Notes under the pieces: generated by a model
The model's input: only the letters and a program-made list of their open reading frames with translations
The model's database searches: none
Told to the model about the DNA's origin: nothing
Shown: positions 8,869-19,100 of the stretch, one piece after another
Layout of the letters: each line of letters opens with the position of its first letter
How positions within the stretch are numbered: the stretch's first letter is position 1
Assembly: GCA_035515055.1 (NCBI GenBank)
Contig: DATJBV010000031.1
Span: 1-64,000 of the forward strand
From: Pollutimonas sp035515055
GTDB taxonomy: Bacteria; Pseudomonadota; Gammaproteobacteria; Burkholderiales; Burkholderiaceae_B
Length of the DNA: 64,000 nt
Direction of reading: 5' to 3'
Program-made: the position numbers and the translations under genes

Positions 8869-9737
8869 GGGAGCTCTGCCGGCGGCTGGTTTCGATGCCT
8901 CACCAGCAGCGGCGAGTGGTCGGCAAAGCGCAGGGCCAGTTGTTCCGTCACGTAGACCGAGCGATGCTTGCCGCCGGTGCATCCGATGGCGACGGTCAGG
9001 TAATTGCGCGTGTCTTGCATATAGAGCGGCAGCCAGCGCCGTATGAAACTGGCGATGTCTTCGATCATAGTCTCGACGCTGCCGAATTGTGCCAGCCATT
9101 TGGCTACCGGTTCGTCGCGGCCCGTGAGCGGGCGCAGGGCGCTGTCGTAATGAGGGTTGGGCAAGCAGCGGACGTCGAAGACCAGGTCGGCGTCGCCCGG
9201 CACGCCGCGCTTGTAGGCAAAGGACTCGAAAGTAAGCACCACAGGCGCGCGGTCGGCCTGGACCAGGTCGCGCACCCACGCGCGCAGTTGGCCGGGCGTG
9301 AGGTCGGACGTGTCGATCACGTGCTCTTGCTCGCGCAATGGCGCCAGCATTTCCCGCTCGGTGTCGATGCACTCGATCAGGGACGGCGACTTGCCGCCTT
9401 TCTGCAGCCTGTCGGTCAGGGGATGACGGCGGCGCGATTCGGAATAACGCTGTTGCAACGTGTGGTCGTTGGCGTCGAGGAAGATGACGCGGAAGGCCGT
9501 GCCCATGGCCCGCAGGCTGGTAATGACGTCGGGCAGTTCGGCCAGTTCGCCGGGGGAGCGTACGTCGATGGCCACCGCCACCCGTTCCAGCCCGCTTTCG
9601 CGCGTGCTGGCGATGAATTCATGCAGGAAACGAACAGGCAGGTTGTCGACACAGGTATAGCCGGCATCTTCGAGCAGGCGCAGGGCAACGGACTTGCCCG
9701 AGCCAGAGATACCGGTAATAAGTACTATTTTCTGCAT
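8865..9737 (-). CDS. rapZ: RNase adapter protein RapZ
   Basis: 290 residues with a P-loop GISGSGKSVALRLLEDAG and the family-typical C-terminal segment IGCTGGKHRSVYV. In enterobacteria RapZ binds GlmZ sRNA and directs RNase E. In betaproteobacteria the role is less clear, but it always sits near hprK and ptsN, as here (17 bp after hprK). It is translationally coupled to rlpA. Confidence 0.95.
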   Translation of the reverse strand: MQKIVLITGISGSGKSVALRLLEDAGYTCVDNLPVRFLHEFIASTRESGLERVAVAIDVRSPGELAELPDVITSLRAMGTAFRVIFLDANDHTLQQRYSESRRRHPLTDRLQKGGKSPSLIECIDTEREMLAPLREQEHVIDTSDLTPGQLRAWVRDLVQADRAPVVLTFESFAYKRGVPGDADLVFDVRCLPNPHYDSALRPLTGRDEPVAKWLAQFGSVETMIEDIASFIRRWLPLYMQDTRNYLTVAIGCTGGKHRSVYVTEQLALRFADHSPLLVRHRNQPPAELP

Positions 9738-9754
9738 ATGGTCGCTGTCCTGCG

Positions 9755-10684
9755 TTAATCCCGGCGGCTGCTCTCCATGATAGCCAGTGCCTGGCGTTCA
9801 ATGAATTCGCCCATGGTGTCGATCCCGCGCAATGTCAGGATGGTGTTGCGTACGGCTGCTTCGACCAGCACGGCAAGGTTTCGGCCAGCGGCCACCTGGA
9901 GCATCACTCGCCGGATGGGCACGCCCAGCACGTCTTCCGTCTGATCTTGCACCGGCAGGCGCTCGAAGGCGTCCGGCGTAGAGCGTATGAGATGCACCAG
10001 GAGCTTGAGCTTCATTTTCCGGCGAACCGAGGTTTCACCGAAGATCGTGCGTATATCGAGCAGCCCCAGGCCGCGAACTTCCAGCAGGTTTTGCAGTAAG
10101 GGCGGGCAGTGGCCCTCGACCATATTAGGGGCGGTCCGTGACAATTCGACGGCATCGTCGGCCACCAGGCCGTGGCCGCGTGAAATAAGTTCAAGCGCCA
10201 GTTCGCTCTTGCCGAGGCCGGATTCGCCGGTGATCAGTACCCCTACGCCCAGCACGTCCATGAAGACGCCGTGTACCGTGGTTTTGGGCGCCAGGCGCTT
10301 GCCCAGATAAATGCGCAACAAGTCGATGAGCTGCGCGGCGTCTATGGGCGTGGAAAGCAGCGGGATTTGTTGTTCAGTGCAGAATTCCACCAGGTCGGGC
10401 GGCGGCGACATGCCTTCGGCAATGAGTATGGCCGGCACGCCGCCAAGCACGAGTTCTTCCAGGTGATGGGTGCGGCGCCGAAGGTCGAAGCGGGTGTAGT
10501 AAGACAGTTCTTCGGCGCCAAAGACCTGAATGCGCGAGGGATGGATAAGATTCAGGTGGCCCACCAGGTCGGCGCCCGAGCGGCCGACGTCGGGAATGAG
10601 GCGGTGGGCGGCGTCAAGACCCGCGATCCAGGTCACCGGGATCTTGTCGGCGTTGTCACTGACGAGCTCTTGGACGGTTAGCAT
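9755..10684 (-). CDS. hprK: HPr kinase/phosphorylase
   Basis: Enzyme of 309 residues that phosphorylates and dephosphorylates HPr/NPr on Ser. The N-terminal domain precedes a P-loop GESGLGKSELALELISRG (about residues 153-170), a VADDAVEL segment, and the family-typical C-terminal VRGLGLLDIRTIFGE stretch. In gram-negatives HprK works with the nitrogen-type PTS, which fits ptsN 10 bp upstream in the same direction. Confidence 0.95.
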   Translation of the reverse strand: MLTVQELVSDNADKIPVTWIAGLDAAHRLIPDVGRSGADLVGHLNLIHPSRIQVFGAEELSYYTRFDLRRRTHHLEELVLGGVPAILIAEGMSPPPDLVEFCTEQQIPLLSTPIDAAQLIDLLRIYLGKRLAPKTTVHGVFMDVLGVGVLITGESGLGKSELALELISRGHGLVADDAVELSRTAPNMVEGHCPPLLQNLLEVRGLGLLDIRTIFGETSVRRKMKLKLLVHLIRSTPDAFERLPVQDQTEDVLGVPIRRVMLQVAAGRNLAVLVEAAVRNTILTLRGIDTMGEFIERQALAIMESSRRD

Positions 10685-10694
10685 GGGCGTTGCC

Positions 10695-11150
10695 CTACGA
10701 GGGATTGCTGGTGAGCAGGTGGTGGATAGCCGCGGGGTCTGTTTCAGTTGACAAGGCTTGCCGCAACGAAGGGTCGGACATTAGCTTGGCGATTTCGGCA
10801 AGCAGATCCAGGTGCAATTGCGTTGCGGTTTCCGGCACCAGCAAGATGAAGAGCAGATCGGCCATGCGCCCGTCGGTGGCGTCGAAGCGTACCGGATCGG
10901 CCAGGCGGATGAAGGCGGCGCACGGCTCTTTGAGGTCTTTGATACGCCCGTGCGGCACAGCAACCTGATGGCCCAGCGCGGTGGAACCCAGCCGTTCGCG
11001 AGCGATGAGGCTTTGAAAAACTGCCGTGCGGGCTATGCCGTTGTGGTTTTCAAAGAGCAGGCCGGCTTGCTCGAAGGCCCGTTTCTTACTGGTAGCTGCT
11101 AAATCGAGCACAATATTCGATAGCGGCAAGATACGCGACATTAAGTTCAT
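10695..11150 (-). CDS. ptsN: PTS IIA-Ntr component PtsN
   Basis: 151 residues with an EIIA-fructose/mannitol-type fold. The phosphorylatable His is in ALGHQVAVPHGRIKDL. It relays phosphate in the nitrogen PTS and tunes potassium, carbon and nitrogen responses. The open frame begins at 11240, but ATG at 11150 (MNLMSRILP) or 11141 (MSRILP) gives the family start. Neighbours are hpf (161 bp upstream) and hprK. Confidence 0.92.
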   Translation of the reverse strand: MNLMSRILPLSNIVLDLAATSKKRAFEQAGLLFENHNGIARTAVFQSLIARERLGSTALGHQVAVPHGRIKDLKEPCAAFIRLADPVRFDATDGRMADLLFILLVPETATQLHLDLLAEIAKLMSDPSLRQALSTETDPAAIHHLLTSNPS

Positions 11151-11201
11151 GGTGACCATTATATGGGCTTTAAGGACCCGTATACAAAGCAGCATAACTA
11201 A

Positions 11202-11230
11202 GGCCCCAATCACGGGGAGCGATTGAGGCC
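11202..11230. repeat. Hairpin between hpf and ptsN
   Basis: GGCCCCAATC (11202-11211) pairs with GATTGAGGCC (11221-11230), 10 positions with one mismatch and a 9-base loop. A run of eight T follows on the plus strand at 11241-11248. Because both flanking genes read leftward, the T-run lies on the wrong side for a normal terminator of hpf. It may instead be a leader structure of ptsN. Confidence 0.45.
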
Positions 11231-11311
11231 AGATTGCCAATTTTTTTTACGACGCCGTGGTTGGTGAACACGGACGGGCCGGGAAGGCGCCGGAAAAAAT
11301 CGGGTTGAGTG

Positions 11312-11638
11312 CTATTCGGCCGGAACTTCCTGCCGCTTAACAGGCTCTGCTGCGTGGTCTTGCACCTTCGTCTTGTACTTGATGACCTGCCGATCGATCT
11401 TGTCGGCCAGTAAGTCTATGGCCGCGTATAGGTTTTCGTCGGAGGCTTCGCAGTGGATGTCTTTGCCACGCAGGCGCATGGTGACATCGGCAGTGTGATT
11501 TAGGCGCTCGATCGAGAGTATGACCTGGGTGTCTATAACGTTATCGAAATGTCGTGCGACACGAGCCATTTTACTAGTTACGTATTCACGTATGGCGGGT
11601 GTTAATTCTAAATGCCGACCGCTGATATTCAGGTTCAT
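11312..11638 (-). CDS. hpf: Ribosome hibernation promoting factor (short HPF)
   Basis: 108 residues, S30AE fold (MNLNISGRHLELTPAIREYV...), the short form lacking the long C-terminal dimerisation domain. It binds the 30S decoding centre and promotes 100S ribosome formation in stationary phase. A strong ribosome site GGAGA lies 7 nt before ATG 11638, which makes the upstream extension to 11746 unnecessary. The 140-bp gap to lptB suggests its own promoter; TTGCAT near 11740 on the minus strand is a weak -35 candidate. Confidence 0.93.
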   Translation of the reverse strand: MNLNISGRHLELTPAIREYVTSKMARVARHFDNVIDTQVILSIERLNHTADVTMRLRGKDIHCEASDENLYAAIDLLADKIDRQVIKYKTKVQDHAAEPVKRQEVPAE

Positions 11639-11778
11639 ATGTGGCTCTCCTTCAAAGAATTGAGATGCGCAATAGGCGCGATTCAGGTGTGTGGGCGATC
11701 TCCTTGTAAACGTTGGCTGAATAATTTCAGTGTATAGATTATGCAAACTAAATCAAGTGATCCAGATCAATCCCGAAG

Positions 11779-12573
11779 TCACATTTTAAAGTTCTTGCCC
11801 AGGTAAACCTTGCGCACGGCTTCGTTGTCGATGATCTCGCTGGGGTGGCCGTCGGTCAGGACTTTGCCTTCGCTGATAATGTAGGCGCGGTCGCAGATGC
11901 CCAGGGTTTCACGGACGTTGTGGTCGGTGATGAGCACGCCGATGTTGCGGCCTTTCAGGAAGTGCACGATGCGCTGGATTTCGATGACGGCAATGGGATC
12001 CACGCCCGCGAACGGTTCATCGAGCAGGATGAAACGCGGATGCGTCGCCAGGGCGCGGGCGATTTCGACGCGGCGTCGTTCGCCGCCCGACAGGGAAATG
12101 GCGGTATTGCGGCGGATGTGCGCGATCTGCAGTTCGTCGATCAGTAATTCCAGGTTTTCGCCGATTTTGGCCGACGTTAGGGGTTTGCCCGCTTCGTCGA
12201 CCTGGAGTTCGAGCACGGCGCGTATGTTCTCTTCCACCGTGAGCCGGCGAAACACCGAGGCGTCTTGCGGCAAGTACGACAGGCCAAGACGAGCGCGCTT
12301 ATGCATGGGCATGCTGGTGATGGGCGTGCCGTCGATCTCGATGCGGCCGGCGTCGGTCGGCACGATGCCGACGATCATGTAGAAGCTGGTGGTCTTGCCG
12401 GCGCCGTTGGGACCGAGCAGCCCAACGACTTCGCCGCTGTCGACCGATAGCGAGACATCGTGCACGACGGTGCGCTTGCCGTAGGTCTTGCGCAAGCCGG
12501 TGGCGTGCAGACTGCCATGAGCGGCGTTGGCGGAGCGCGAGCCGGGTGGTTTCGGCTTATCGGAAGAAAACAT
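11779..12573 (-). CDS. lptB: LPS export ABC transporter ATPase LptB
   Basis: 264 residues. Walker A is GLLGPNGAGKTTSFYM, the signature is SLSGGERRRVEIARAL, and Walker B is FILLDEPFAGVDP. A short ~20-residue N-terminal extension precedes the core. It is the cytoplasmic ATPase of the LptBFG complex that pulls LPS from the inner membrane. ATG at 12573 (MFSSDKPKP) has no good Shine-Dalgarno, and an in-frame start at 12639 inside lptA is an alternative. It follows lptA by 41 bp. Confidence 0.95.
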   Translation of the reverse strand: MFSSDKPKPPGSRSANAAHGSLHATGLRKTYGKRTVVHDVSLSVDSGEVVGLLGPNGAGKTTSFYMIVGIVPTDAGRIEIDGTPITSMPMHKRARLGLSYLPQDASVFRRLTVEENIRAVLELQVDEAGKPLTSAKIGENLELLIDELQIAHIRRNTAISLSGGERRRVEIARALATHPRFILLDEPFAGVDPIAVIEIQRIVHFLKGRNIGVLITDHNVRETLGICDRAYIISEGKVLTDGHPSEIIDNEAVRKVYLGKNFKM

Positions 12574-12614
12574 AGAGGAGTGCTTTAGAAAAACGGGGCG
12601 TACTGCGCTTACTG

Positions 12615-13214
12615 TCAGGATTGGGACTTCTTGCGGCATTCCGCCACGGCGGCATCGGCTTTGGCGCGAGGTTGCGCAAGCGAACGCACGCGCCCGCCCG
12701 GAGCGGCCGAGTCGGGACCGCCGTAGGCCTGATAGGTGCCGTTCTTTTGATGGTAAACGACGCGTTCGCCCTTGACGTTGTCGAAAGGCTTGCCGCAGAT
12801 GAACCGCGTGACGATGGCCTGCCCGATGACTTCGATTTGTTCGGTCTTGCCGTTATATTCGGCGCGCAGGCCCCGGGCTTCGAGGATTTCGAATTTTTCC
12901 GGGTCTTCCTGCCGAATGAAGACCAGATTGCCCGGCTTGACGGTGGCTGTGCCATGCTGGAAACCCTGGGCGTCTTCACGCATGGTGAGGCGGTCGGAGT
13001 TCAGGGTCATGAGGCCGCGCGTCATGATGACATTGCCGGTGAATACGCTTTCTTTTTTTATGTCGTCGTAGTCGAGCGTATCGGACAGGATTAGCGTGTC
13101 GGGTTCCGGCGCCGGCGCCGGCGGGGCTTTCTGCGCATGCGCGACAGCGCTTGCGCATGCCAGTGCCATGGCCGCCAGCCAGGTTGCGATGAGAGAAGGT
13201 TGCGTTGGGTTCAT
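12615..13214 (-). CDS. lptA: LPS transport periplasmic protein LptA
   Basis: 199 residues. A signal peptide (to about VAHAQ, residue 28) is followed by the OstA-like beta-jellyroll (LILSDTLDYDDIKKESVFTGNVIMTRG). It bridges inner and outer membranes in LPS export. The start overlaps the lptC stop by 4 bp, and lptB follows, so the three are expected to be co-translated. Confidence 0.92.
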   Translation of the reverse strand: MNPTQPSLIATWLAAMALACASAVAHAQKAPPAPAPEPDTLILSDTLDYDDIKKESVFTGNVIMTRGLMTLNSDRLTMREDAQGFQHGTATVKPGNLVFIRQEDPEKFEILEARGLRAEYNGKTEQIEVIGQAIVTRFICGKPFDNVKGERVVYHQKNGTYQAYGGPDSAAPGGRVRSLAQPRAKADAAVAECRKKSQS

Positions 13215-13834
13215 GGTTCTTTTTTTGTGGTCGCAGGATTGACGGATTTGCCTTGCTGGCTGTCTTGACCGGAAATCTTGACATCGGTCGCGGAAAAAAC
13301 CTGCAATTGCCGTGTGTTGTTATCGTAACGCATGCCTTTGCCGTTCATGGTGGAATTTCCATTCACCACGAGCGCGGGCAAGTCGGTGAAGACCAGGTTT
13401 TCGTCGGGCATGAGGGTAAGCTGTTCGCTTTTGACGTCGAGCGCATCGCGCTCTTCGTCGGGCATGCGGTGTATGTGGGCATTGCCGTTCATAATGACGC
13501 GGGAGCCGTCCTGATCCATTACCGCGGTGTCCGACGTTCCGATGGTAAGCGGGGAATTCGGCTGCTGGCCTATGGCTTTTGCCTTGGTGATATCGTATGA
13601 ATCCGTATCGGGGAAGTGCTTCATGTGCAGGCCCTCCATACGGTTGATGGCGATACCGGTCGCATCGGTGCGCACCATGACGAAATTCGAGGCCCAGGCG
13701 TCGGGTTCGTGGGTGATGCGGCGCGGGGGGTCGATGTCCACCGCGCGTTGCGCGTAATCGGCCGCCCACCACGTGCCGACCACTAGCGAGATCAGCAAGA
13801 GGATGGCGATCAGGGACGGCGCGCGGTCTTTCAT
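13211..13834 (-). CDS. lptC: LPS export protein LptC
   Basis: 207 residues with one N-terminal membrane helix (about residues 7-25, IAILLLISLVVGTWW) and a periplasmic LptC fold (FVMVRTDATGIAINRMEG...). It hands LPS from LptBFG to LptA. It lies 4 bp after kdsC and overlaps lptA. Confidence 0.91.
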   Translation of the reverse strand: MKDRAPSLIAILLLISLVVGTWWAADYAQRAVDIDPPRRITHEPDAWASNFVMVRTDATGIAINRMEGLHMKHFPDTDSYDITKAKAIGQQPNSPLTIGTSDTAVMDQDGSRVIMNGNAHIHRMPDEERDALDVKSEQLTLMPDENLVFTDLPALVVNGNSTMNGKGMRYDNNTRQLQVFSATDVKISGQDSQQGKSVNPATTKKEP

Positions 13835-13838
13835 GGAT

Positions 13839-14438
13839 TTACTGGATGGCGCCGGCCAGCATCATGGCTGACGGATTGAAGAATGCACTGAGCCGGCCTT
13901 GCGCGGCCAACAGAAGGTCGCAGCATTCGCGCACCGCACCCGATCCGCCGGGTTGCGTCGAGACCCAATGCGCCACTTGCGAGACGTAGGTGGGTGCGTT
14001 GGGCACGCTGGCGGCGAAGCCGACGCGCTGCAGCGCCGCCATGTCGATGATGTCGTCGCCCATATAGCCCACTTCGTTCAGCGTGCAGCCGTGCTCTTGC
14101 GCCATGAGCGTAATGGCGGACGCCTTGTCGCGTACGCCTTGCTGGACCACGGCTATGCCCAGCTCGGCGGCGCGGCGCGCCAGGATGGGACCTTCGCGGC
14201 CGGTAATGAGCGATACGGCAATGCCGCTTTCACGCAGCAGGCGAAGCCCGTGGCCATCCAGTGCATGGAAGCACTTGAGCATTTCGCCGTGTTCTCCGTA
14301 CCACAGGCGCCCGTCGGTCAGGATGCCGTCGACGTCGAAGGCCATGAGACGCACCTGGCGCGCGCGCTCGATGACCGCGGGTGTGTGCCTGGCCAGTATG
14401 AGAGCTTCGGCGGGGTGCGGATGGCTGGACGGTATCAT
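13839..14438 (-). CDS. kdsC: 3-deoxy-D-manno-octulosonate 8-phosphate phosphatase KdsC
   Basis: 199-residue HAD phosphatase with a small cap. MAFDVDGILTDGRLWYG carries the nucleophile Asp, and SLITGREG and GYMGDDIIDMAAL carry later motifs. It makes free Kdo for LPS. It is placed directly after kdsD (2 bp) and before lptC. Confidence 0.95.
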   Translation of the reverse strand: MIPSSHPHPAEALILARHTPAVIERARQVRLMAFDVDGILTDGRLWYGEHGEMLKCFHALDGHGLRLLRESGIAVSLITGREGPILARRAAELGIAVVQQGVRDKASAITLMAQEHGCTLNEVGYMGDDIIDMAALQRVGFAASVPNAPTYVSQVAHWVSTQPGGSGAVRECCDLLLAAQGRLSAFFNPSAMMLAGAIQ

Positions 14439-14440
14439 TG

Positions 14441-15463
14441 TTAAATTACCTTGGCGGCAAGCAGATCGTGCATATGTAGAGCTCCTAATAGTAGCCCGGT
14501 ATCGTCGACGACGAGCATCTGGTTCAGGCGTCCCGCGTCCATCATGGTGGCCACTTCAATGGCCAGGGCGCCCGGACTGACCGTCTTGGGCCGCGGCGTC
14601 ATGCCGTCGGCGACCGTCAGGCTGCGGATGTCGCCCCGACGCACGATCAGGCGGCGCAAGTCGCCATCGGTAAATATGCCGATGGGGGCGCGGTTGTCGT
14701 CCACCACGATGGTCATGCCCATGCCTTTGACCGACATTTCGGCCAGGGCGTCGGTAACGGCCGTATCGGCATGCACGATAGGCAGGGCGTCGCCCTGGCG
14801 CATGACGTCGCGCACGAAGGTGAGCAGGCGCCGTCCGAGCGCGCCGCCCGGGTGCGAGCGGGCAAAGTCTTCGCGGCTGAAGCCCCGGGCTTCCAGGCAG
14901 GCCACGGCAATGGCGTCGCCGAGCACCAAGGCGGCCGTGGTGCTGGCCGTAGGGGCAAGATTCAGCGGGCAGGCCTCTTGTTCGACATGGGCGTCCAGAT
15001 GCAGGTCGGCATTGCGCGCCAGTTCCGATAGCGGATTTCCGGTCATGGAAACAAGGCGTGCGCCCATGCGTTTCGCGACCGAGAGCACGGTAAGAAGTTC
15101 CGGAGCGGCGCCCGAATATGAAATGGCCAGCACGATGTCCTGGCGAGTCAGCATGCCGAGGTCGCCGTGGACGGCTTCGCCGCCGTGCATGAAAAACGCG
15201 GGAGTTCCGGTAGAGGCCAGCGTGGCGGCGATTTTCTTGGCGATGTGCCCGGACTTGCCGATGCCGGTGACCACGATCCGGCCTTCGCAGGCCAGGAACA
15301 TGGCGACCGCCTGCTCGAAACTGCCGTCCAGCCGGGCATCCAGCGCCTGCAAGGCCGCAATTTCTATCGCGAAGCTGCGGTGGGCCGATGCAAGCAGATT
15401 GCCCGCGGGAATGGCGTCTGGCGTAGCGTTGGGGACCGGCGCGGAGGGCTGTGTCATTTTCAT
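14441..15463 (-). CDS. kdsD: D-arabinose-5-phosphate isomerase KdsD
   Basis: 340 residues. An N-terminal SIS domain (VVTGIGKSGHIAKKIAATLASTG, AISYSGAAPEL) is followed by two CBS domains (from about residue 220; MTPRPKTVSPGALAIEVATMM marks the second). It interconverts ribulose-5-P and arabinose-5-P, the first step to Kdo. It is the first gene of the leftward kds-lpt operon; apt diverges 132 bp upstream. Confidence 0.95.
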   Translation of the reverse strand: MKMTQPSAPVPNATPDAIPAGNLLASAHRSFAIEIAALQALDARLDGSFEQAVAMFLACEGRIVVTGIGKSGHIAKKIAATLASTGTPAFFMHGGEAVHGDLGMLTRQDIVLAISYSGAAPELLTVLSVAKRMGARLVSMTGNPLSELARNADLHLDAHVEQEACPLNLAPTASTTAALVLGDAIAVACLEARGFSREDFARSHPGGALGRRLLTFVRDVMRQGDALPIVHADTAVTDALAEMSVKGMGMTIVVDDNRAPIGIFTDGDLRRLIVRRGDIRSLTVADGMTPRPKTVSPGALAIEVATMMDAGRLNQMLVVDDTGLLLGALHMHDLLAAKVI

Positions 15464-15595
15464 GTCATCATTTTAAACGTACAACAGGCCGTCGATTGCG
15501 GCGTATAGTTACGGATTATCCGACATGCGCATCGGGCATCTGGCCAGGCCGCGCGGATATTGCCGATTTTTACTTTTTCATGTCTGGCGAGTTAC

Positions 15596-16147
15596 ATGCA
15601 TATTGATCCTGTCGACTACGTACGCAATTCCATCCGTAGCGTCCCCGATTGGCCAAAACCGGGAGTGACCTTCCGCGATATTACCCCGGTGCTTCAAGAT
15701 CCACGCACATTCCGCGTGCTGATCGATTTGTTCGTATACCGCTATATGCGCCAACGCCTGGACCTGGTTGCCGGGGTCGATGCGCGCGGCTTTATCCTGG
15801 GTGCGGTACTGGCCTACGAATTGAACCTGGGTTTTGTGCCGGTGCGCAAGAAGGGCAAGCTGCCTTTCAATACGGTGGCCGAAACCTATTCCCTGGAATA
15901 TGCCAACGCCACAGTCGAAATGCATACCGACGCGGTGCGTCCCGGCCAGCGCGTGCTGCTGATCGACGACCTGGTCGCCACCGGCGGGACCATGGTGGCG
16001 GCGGCCAAGCTATTGCAGCGCCTGGGCGCCAACGTGGTCGAGGCCGCCGCCATTATCGACTTGCCGCATCTGGGCGGTTCGCAGGCCCTGAAAGAGACGG
16101 GCCTGGATATCTACACGGTATGCAGCTTCGACCGGGACGCCGCCTGA
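15596..16147 (+). CDS. apt: Adenine phosphoribosyltransferase
   Basis: 183-residue type I PRTase. The PRPP loop is VLLIDDLVATGGTMVAAA, and VRKKGKLPF and AGVDARGFILG are family signatures. It salvages adenine to AMP. ATG at 15596 gives MHIDPVDYV. The upstream TTG at 15560 is in frame but adds 12 non-conserved residues. Confidence 0.94.
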   Translation: MHIDPVDYVRNSIRSVPDWPKPGVTFRDITPVLQDPRTFRVLIDLFVYRYMRQRLDLVAGVDARGFILGAVLAYELNLGFVPVRKKGKLPFNTVAETYSLEYANATVEMHTDAVRPGQRVLLIDDLVATGGTMVAAAKLLQRLGANVVEAAAIIDLPHLGGSQALKETGLDIYTVCSFDRDAA

Positions 16148-16151
16148 CCGC

Positions 16152-19100
16152 CTAGACCAGAACCCGCTCTATGCCGCCGGCATTGGCGTCGCGCACGTAA
16201 TTCTGCATCCAGTCATTGCCCAGAATGTGCCGCGCCATCTCGACGACGATGTAGTCGGCCTTCATGCCGGTATCGCCTTCATAGCGTGCCATGCCTTGCA
16301 GGCAGGATGGACAGGACGTCAGCATCTTGACCTCGCCATCGAAACCGTCGGCCCGGATGGTTGCGGTGTTCTTGGCCAGTTCTTCCTGCTTGCGAAAGCG
16401 TATTTGCGTCGAGATGTCTGGACGCGATACCGCCAGCGTGCCCGATTCCCCGCAGCACCGGTCCGTCTTGATTGCCGTGTCGCCCACCAGGGCCTTCACG
16501 GTTTTCATGGGTTCCTGCAGTTTCATGGGGGTGTGGCAAGGGTCGTGATACATGTAGCGCACCCCCTCGATACCGTTGATCTGTATGCCTTTTTCCAATA
16601 GATATTCATGGATGTCGATCAACCGGCAGCCAGGAAAGATCTTTTCGAATTCGTAGCCGGCCAGCTGGTCGTAGCACGTGCCGCAACTGACGACCACGGT
16701 CTTGATGTCCAGGTAGTTCAGCGTGGTGGCCATGCGATGAAACAGCACACGGTTGTCGGTGATGATTTTCTCGGCCTTGTCGGTCATGCCGTTGCCGCGC
16801 TGCGGGTAGCCGCAGCACAGGTAGCCCGGCGGCAGTACCGTCTGGACGCCGGCATGCCATAGCATGGCCTGGGTGGCCAGCCCCACTTGCGAGAACAGGC
16901 GTTCGGAACCGCAGCCGGGGAAATAGAAGACGGCTTCGGATTCCGATGTGGTTCCCGTCGGGTTGCGAATGATGGGGACGTAGTCGGCGTCCTCGATGTC
17001 GAGCAGCTTGCGCGCCGTCTGCTTGGGCAGGTTGCCCGGCATCTTCTTGTTGATGAAATGGATGACTTGCTCGCGTATGGGCGCCTTGCCCAGGGTGGCG
17101 GGCGGCGCCGCCACTTGCTTGCGGGCCGGCGCGGCGAGCACGTCGTGAGCCACGCGCTGCGCGGCATAACCTACCTGGATCATGGCGGTGCGCGTGGCGT
17201 TGATGACGCGCGGCTCCTTGGCATTCAGGAAAAACATGGCCGCCGTCGTGCCGGCGTTGAACGACTTCTTGCCCATGCCTCGCAGCAGCGAGCGCATTTC
17301 CATGGAAACGTCGCCGAAATCGATATCGACCGGGCACGGGTTGTAGCACTTGTGGCATACGGTGCAGTGGTCGGCCACGTCTTCGAATTCTTCCCAATGC
17401 TTCAGGCTGACACCGCGACGCGTCTGTTCTTCGTACAGAAAGGCTTCGATCAGGAGCGAGGTGGCCAGGATTTTATTTCGTGGGGAATACAGCAGGTTGG
17501 CGCGCGGCACGTGCGTGGCGCACACCGGCTTGCATTTGCCGCAGCGCAGACAATCCTTGATGGCGTTGGAGATGGAGCCTATTTCGCTGCGTTGCATGAT
17601 GAGCGATTCGTGGCCAAGCAGGTTGAAGCTGGGCGTCCAGGCGTGCCGCAGGTCGGCGCCGGGCATGAGCTTGCCCTTGTTGAAGCGTCCGTCCGGATCG
17701 ATGCGTCGCTTGTAGTCCTGGAAGGGTTCGAGCTCTTCGGCCGTCAGGAACTCGTACTTGGTCAGGCCGATGCCGTGTTCGCCGGAAATGACGCCGTCGA
17801 GTTCGCGCGCGATGCGCATGATGCGCGCCACGGCCTCATTGGCCTCGCGCAGCATCTCGTAGTCGTCGGAGTTGACCGGGATGTTGGTGTGCACGTTGCC
17901 GTCGCCGGCATGCATGTGCAGCGCGACGAAGACGCGGCTTTTCAGCACGCGATCATGAATGGCTTGCAGTTCCGCCAGCACGGCGGCGCAGTCGGCGCCG
18001 GCGAAATAGCGCTCCATCAGCGCCCGTACTTCGACCTTCCAGGAAATGCGTATGGTCCGGTCCTGGACGACGTCGAACACCTTGGCGTCGGGCTGTTGGG
18101 CCAGGCGTTCGGCCATGACGGGGGCGAGCGCTTCCAGGCCGATCGTATTCAGGCTGGGTAGACTGTCGGCCAAAGGAGCGTCCAGATTCTGCAGCAACCA
18201 TGTCCAGCGCTGGCGTGCGGCATCGATCGCCGCTATGGCATCTTGCGTGCGCGTCGCCAATATCTTTTCGCGGGTGTGGTCGGCGTCGTCGTGGTCTTGC
18301 GTCTTGCCGACGGGCAGGTCGCCATTCAGGAACGCATCCAGCGCATCGAGGAGGCGCAGTTTGTTGCGCGTGGATAATTCGATATTGATGCGTTCGATGG
18401 CATCGGTGTATTCGCCCATGCGGTTCAGGGGAATGACGACGTCTTCGTTAATCTTGAAGGCATTGGTATGGCGTGCGATGGCGGCGGTGCGGCCGCGGTC
18501 CAGCCAAAACTTCTTGCGCGCTTCGGGGCTCACGGCAACGAAGCCCTCGCCATGGCGGCCGTTGGCAATGCGCACGACCTCGCTGGCCGCAATGGCCACG
18601 GCATCGGCGTCGTCGCCAACGATGTCGCCGATCAAGACCATTTTTGGCAAGCCGCCGCGTTTGCTCTTGGTGGCGTAGCCGACGGCGCGCAAGTAGCGTT
18701 CGTCCAGGTGTTCCAAGCCGGCAAGCAGTGCGCCGCGCGCGCGCCCCGGACCGTCCAGATAGTCTTTGACTTCAACGATGGAAGGCACCGCGTCGCGCGC
18801 CTGGCCGAAGAATTCCATACAGACGGTGCGCGTATGGCCGGGCATGCGGTGCAGGATCCAGCGCACTGACGTGATCAGCCCGTCGCAGCCTTCCTTTTGC
18901 ACGCCGGGCAAGCCAGCCAGGAATTTATCGGTGACGTCTTTTCCAAGGCCCGCCTTGCGAAAGCGCGAGCCCTCGATGACCAGGATTTCGCTGCGCAACA
19001 GCACCGTGCCCGGCTGCGATTTGCCGTCGAACCACTTCAGTTCGAAGCGAGCCTGGGCAGTATCGTGGATTTTTCCAAGGTTGTGGTCCAGCCGCGTGAC

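Noticed and set aside
11202..11248. Rho-independent terminator on the plus strand
   Set aside because: No rightward gene ends here; the T-run is on the wrong side for the leftward hpf transcript.
16887..18161. 424-residue open frame opposite the giant dehydrogenase
   Set aside because: It is antisense to a clearly conserved gene with full FAD and Fe-S motifs, has no recognisable domain and reflects GC-rich codon bias.
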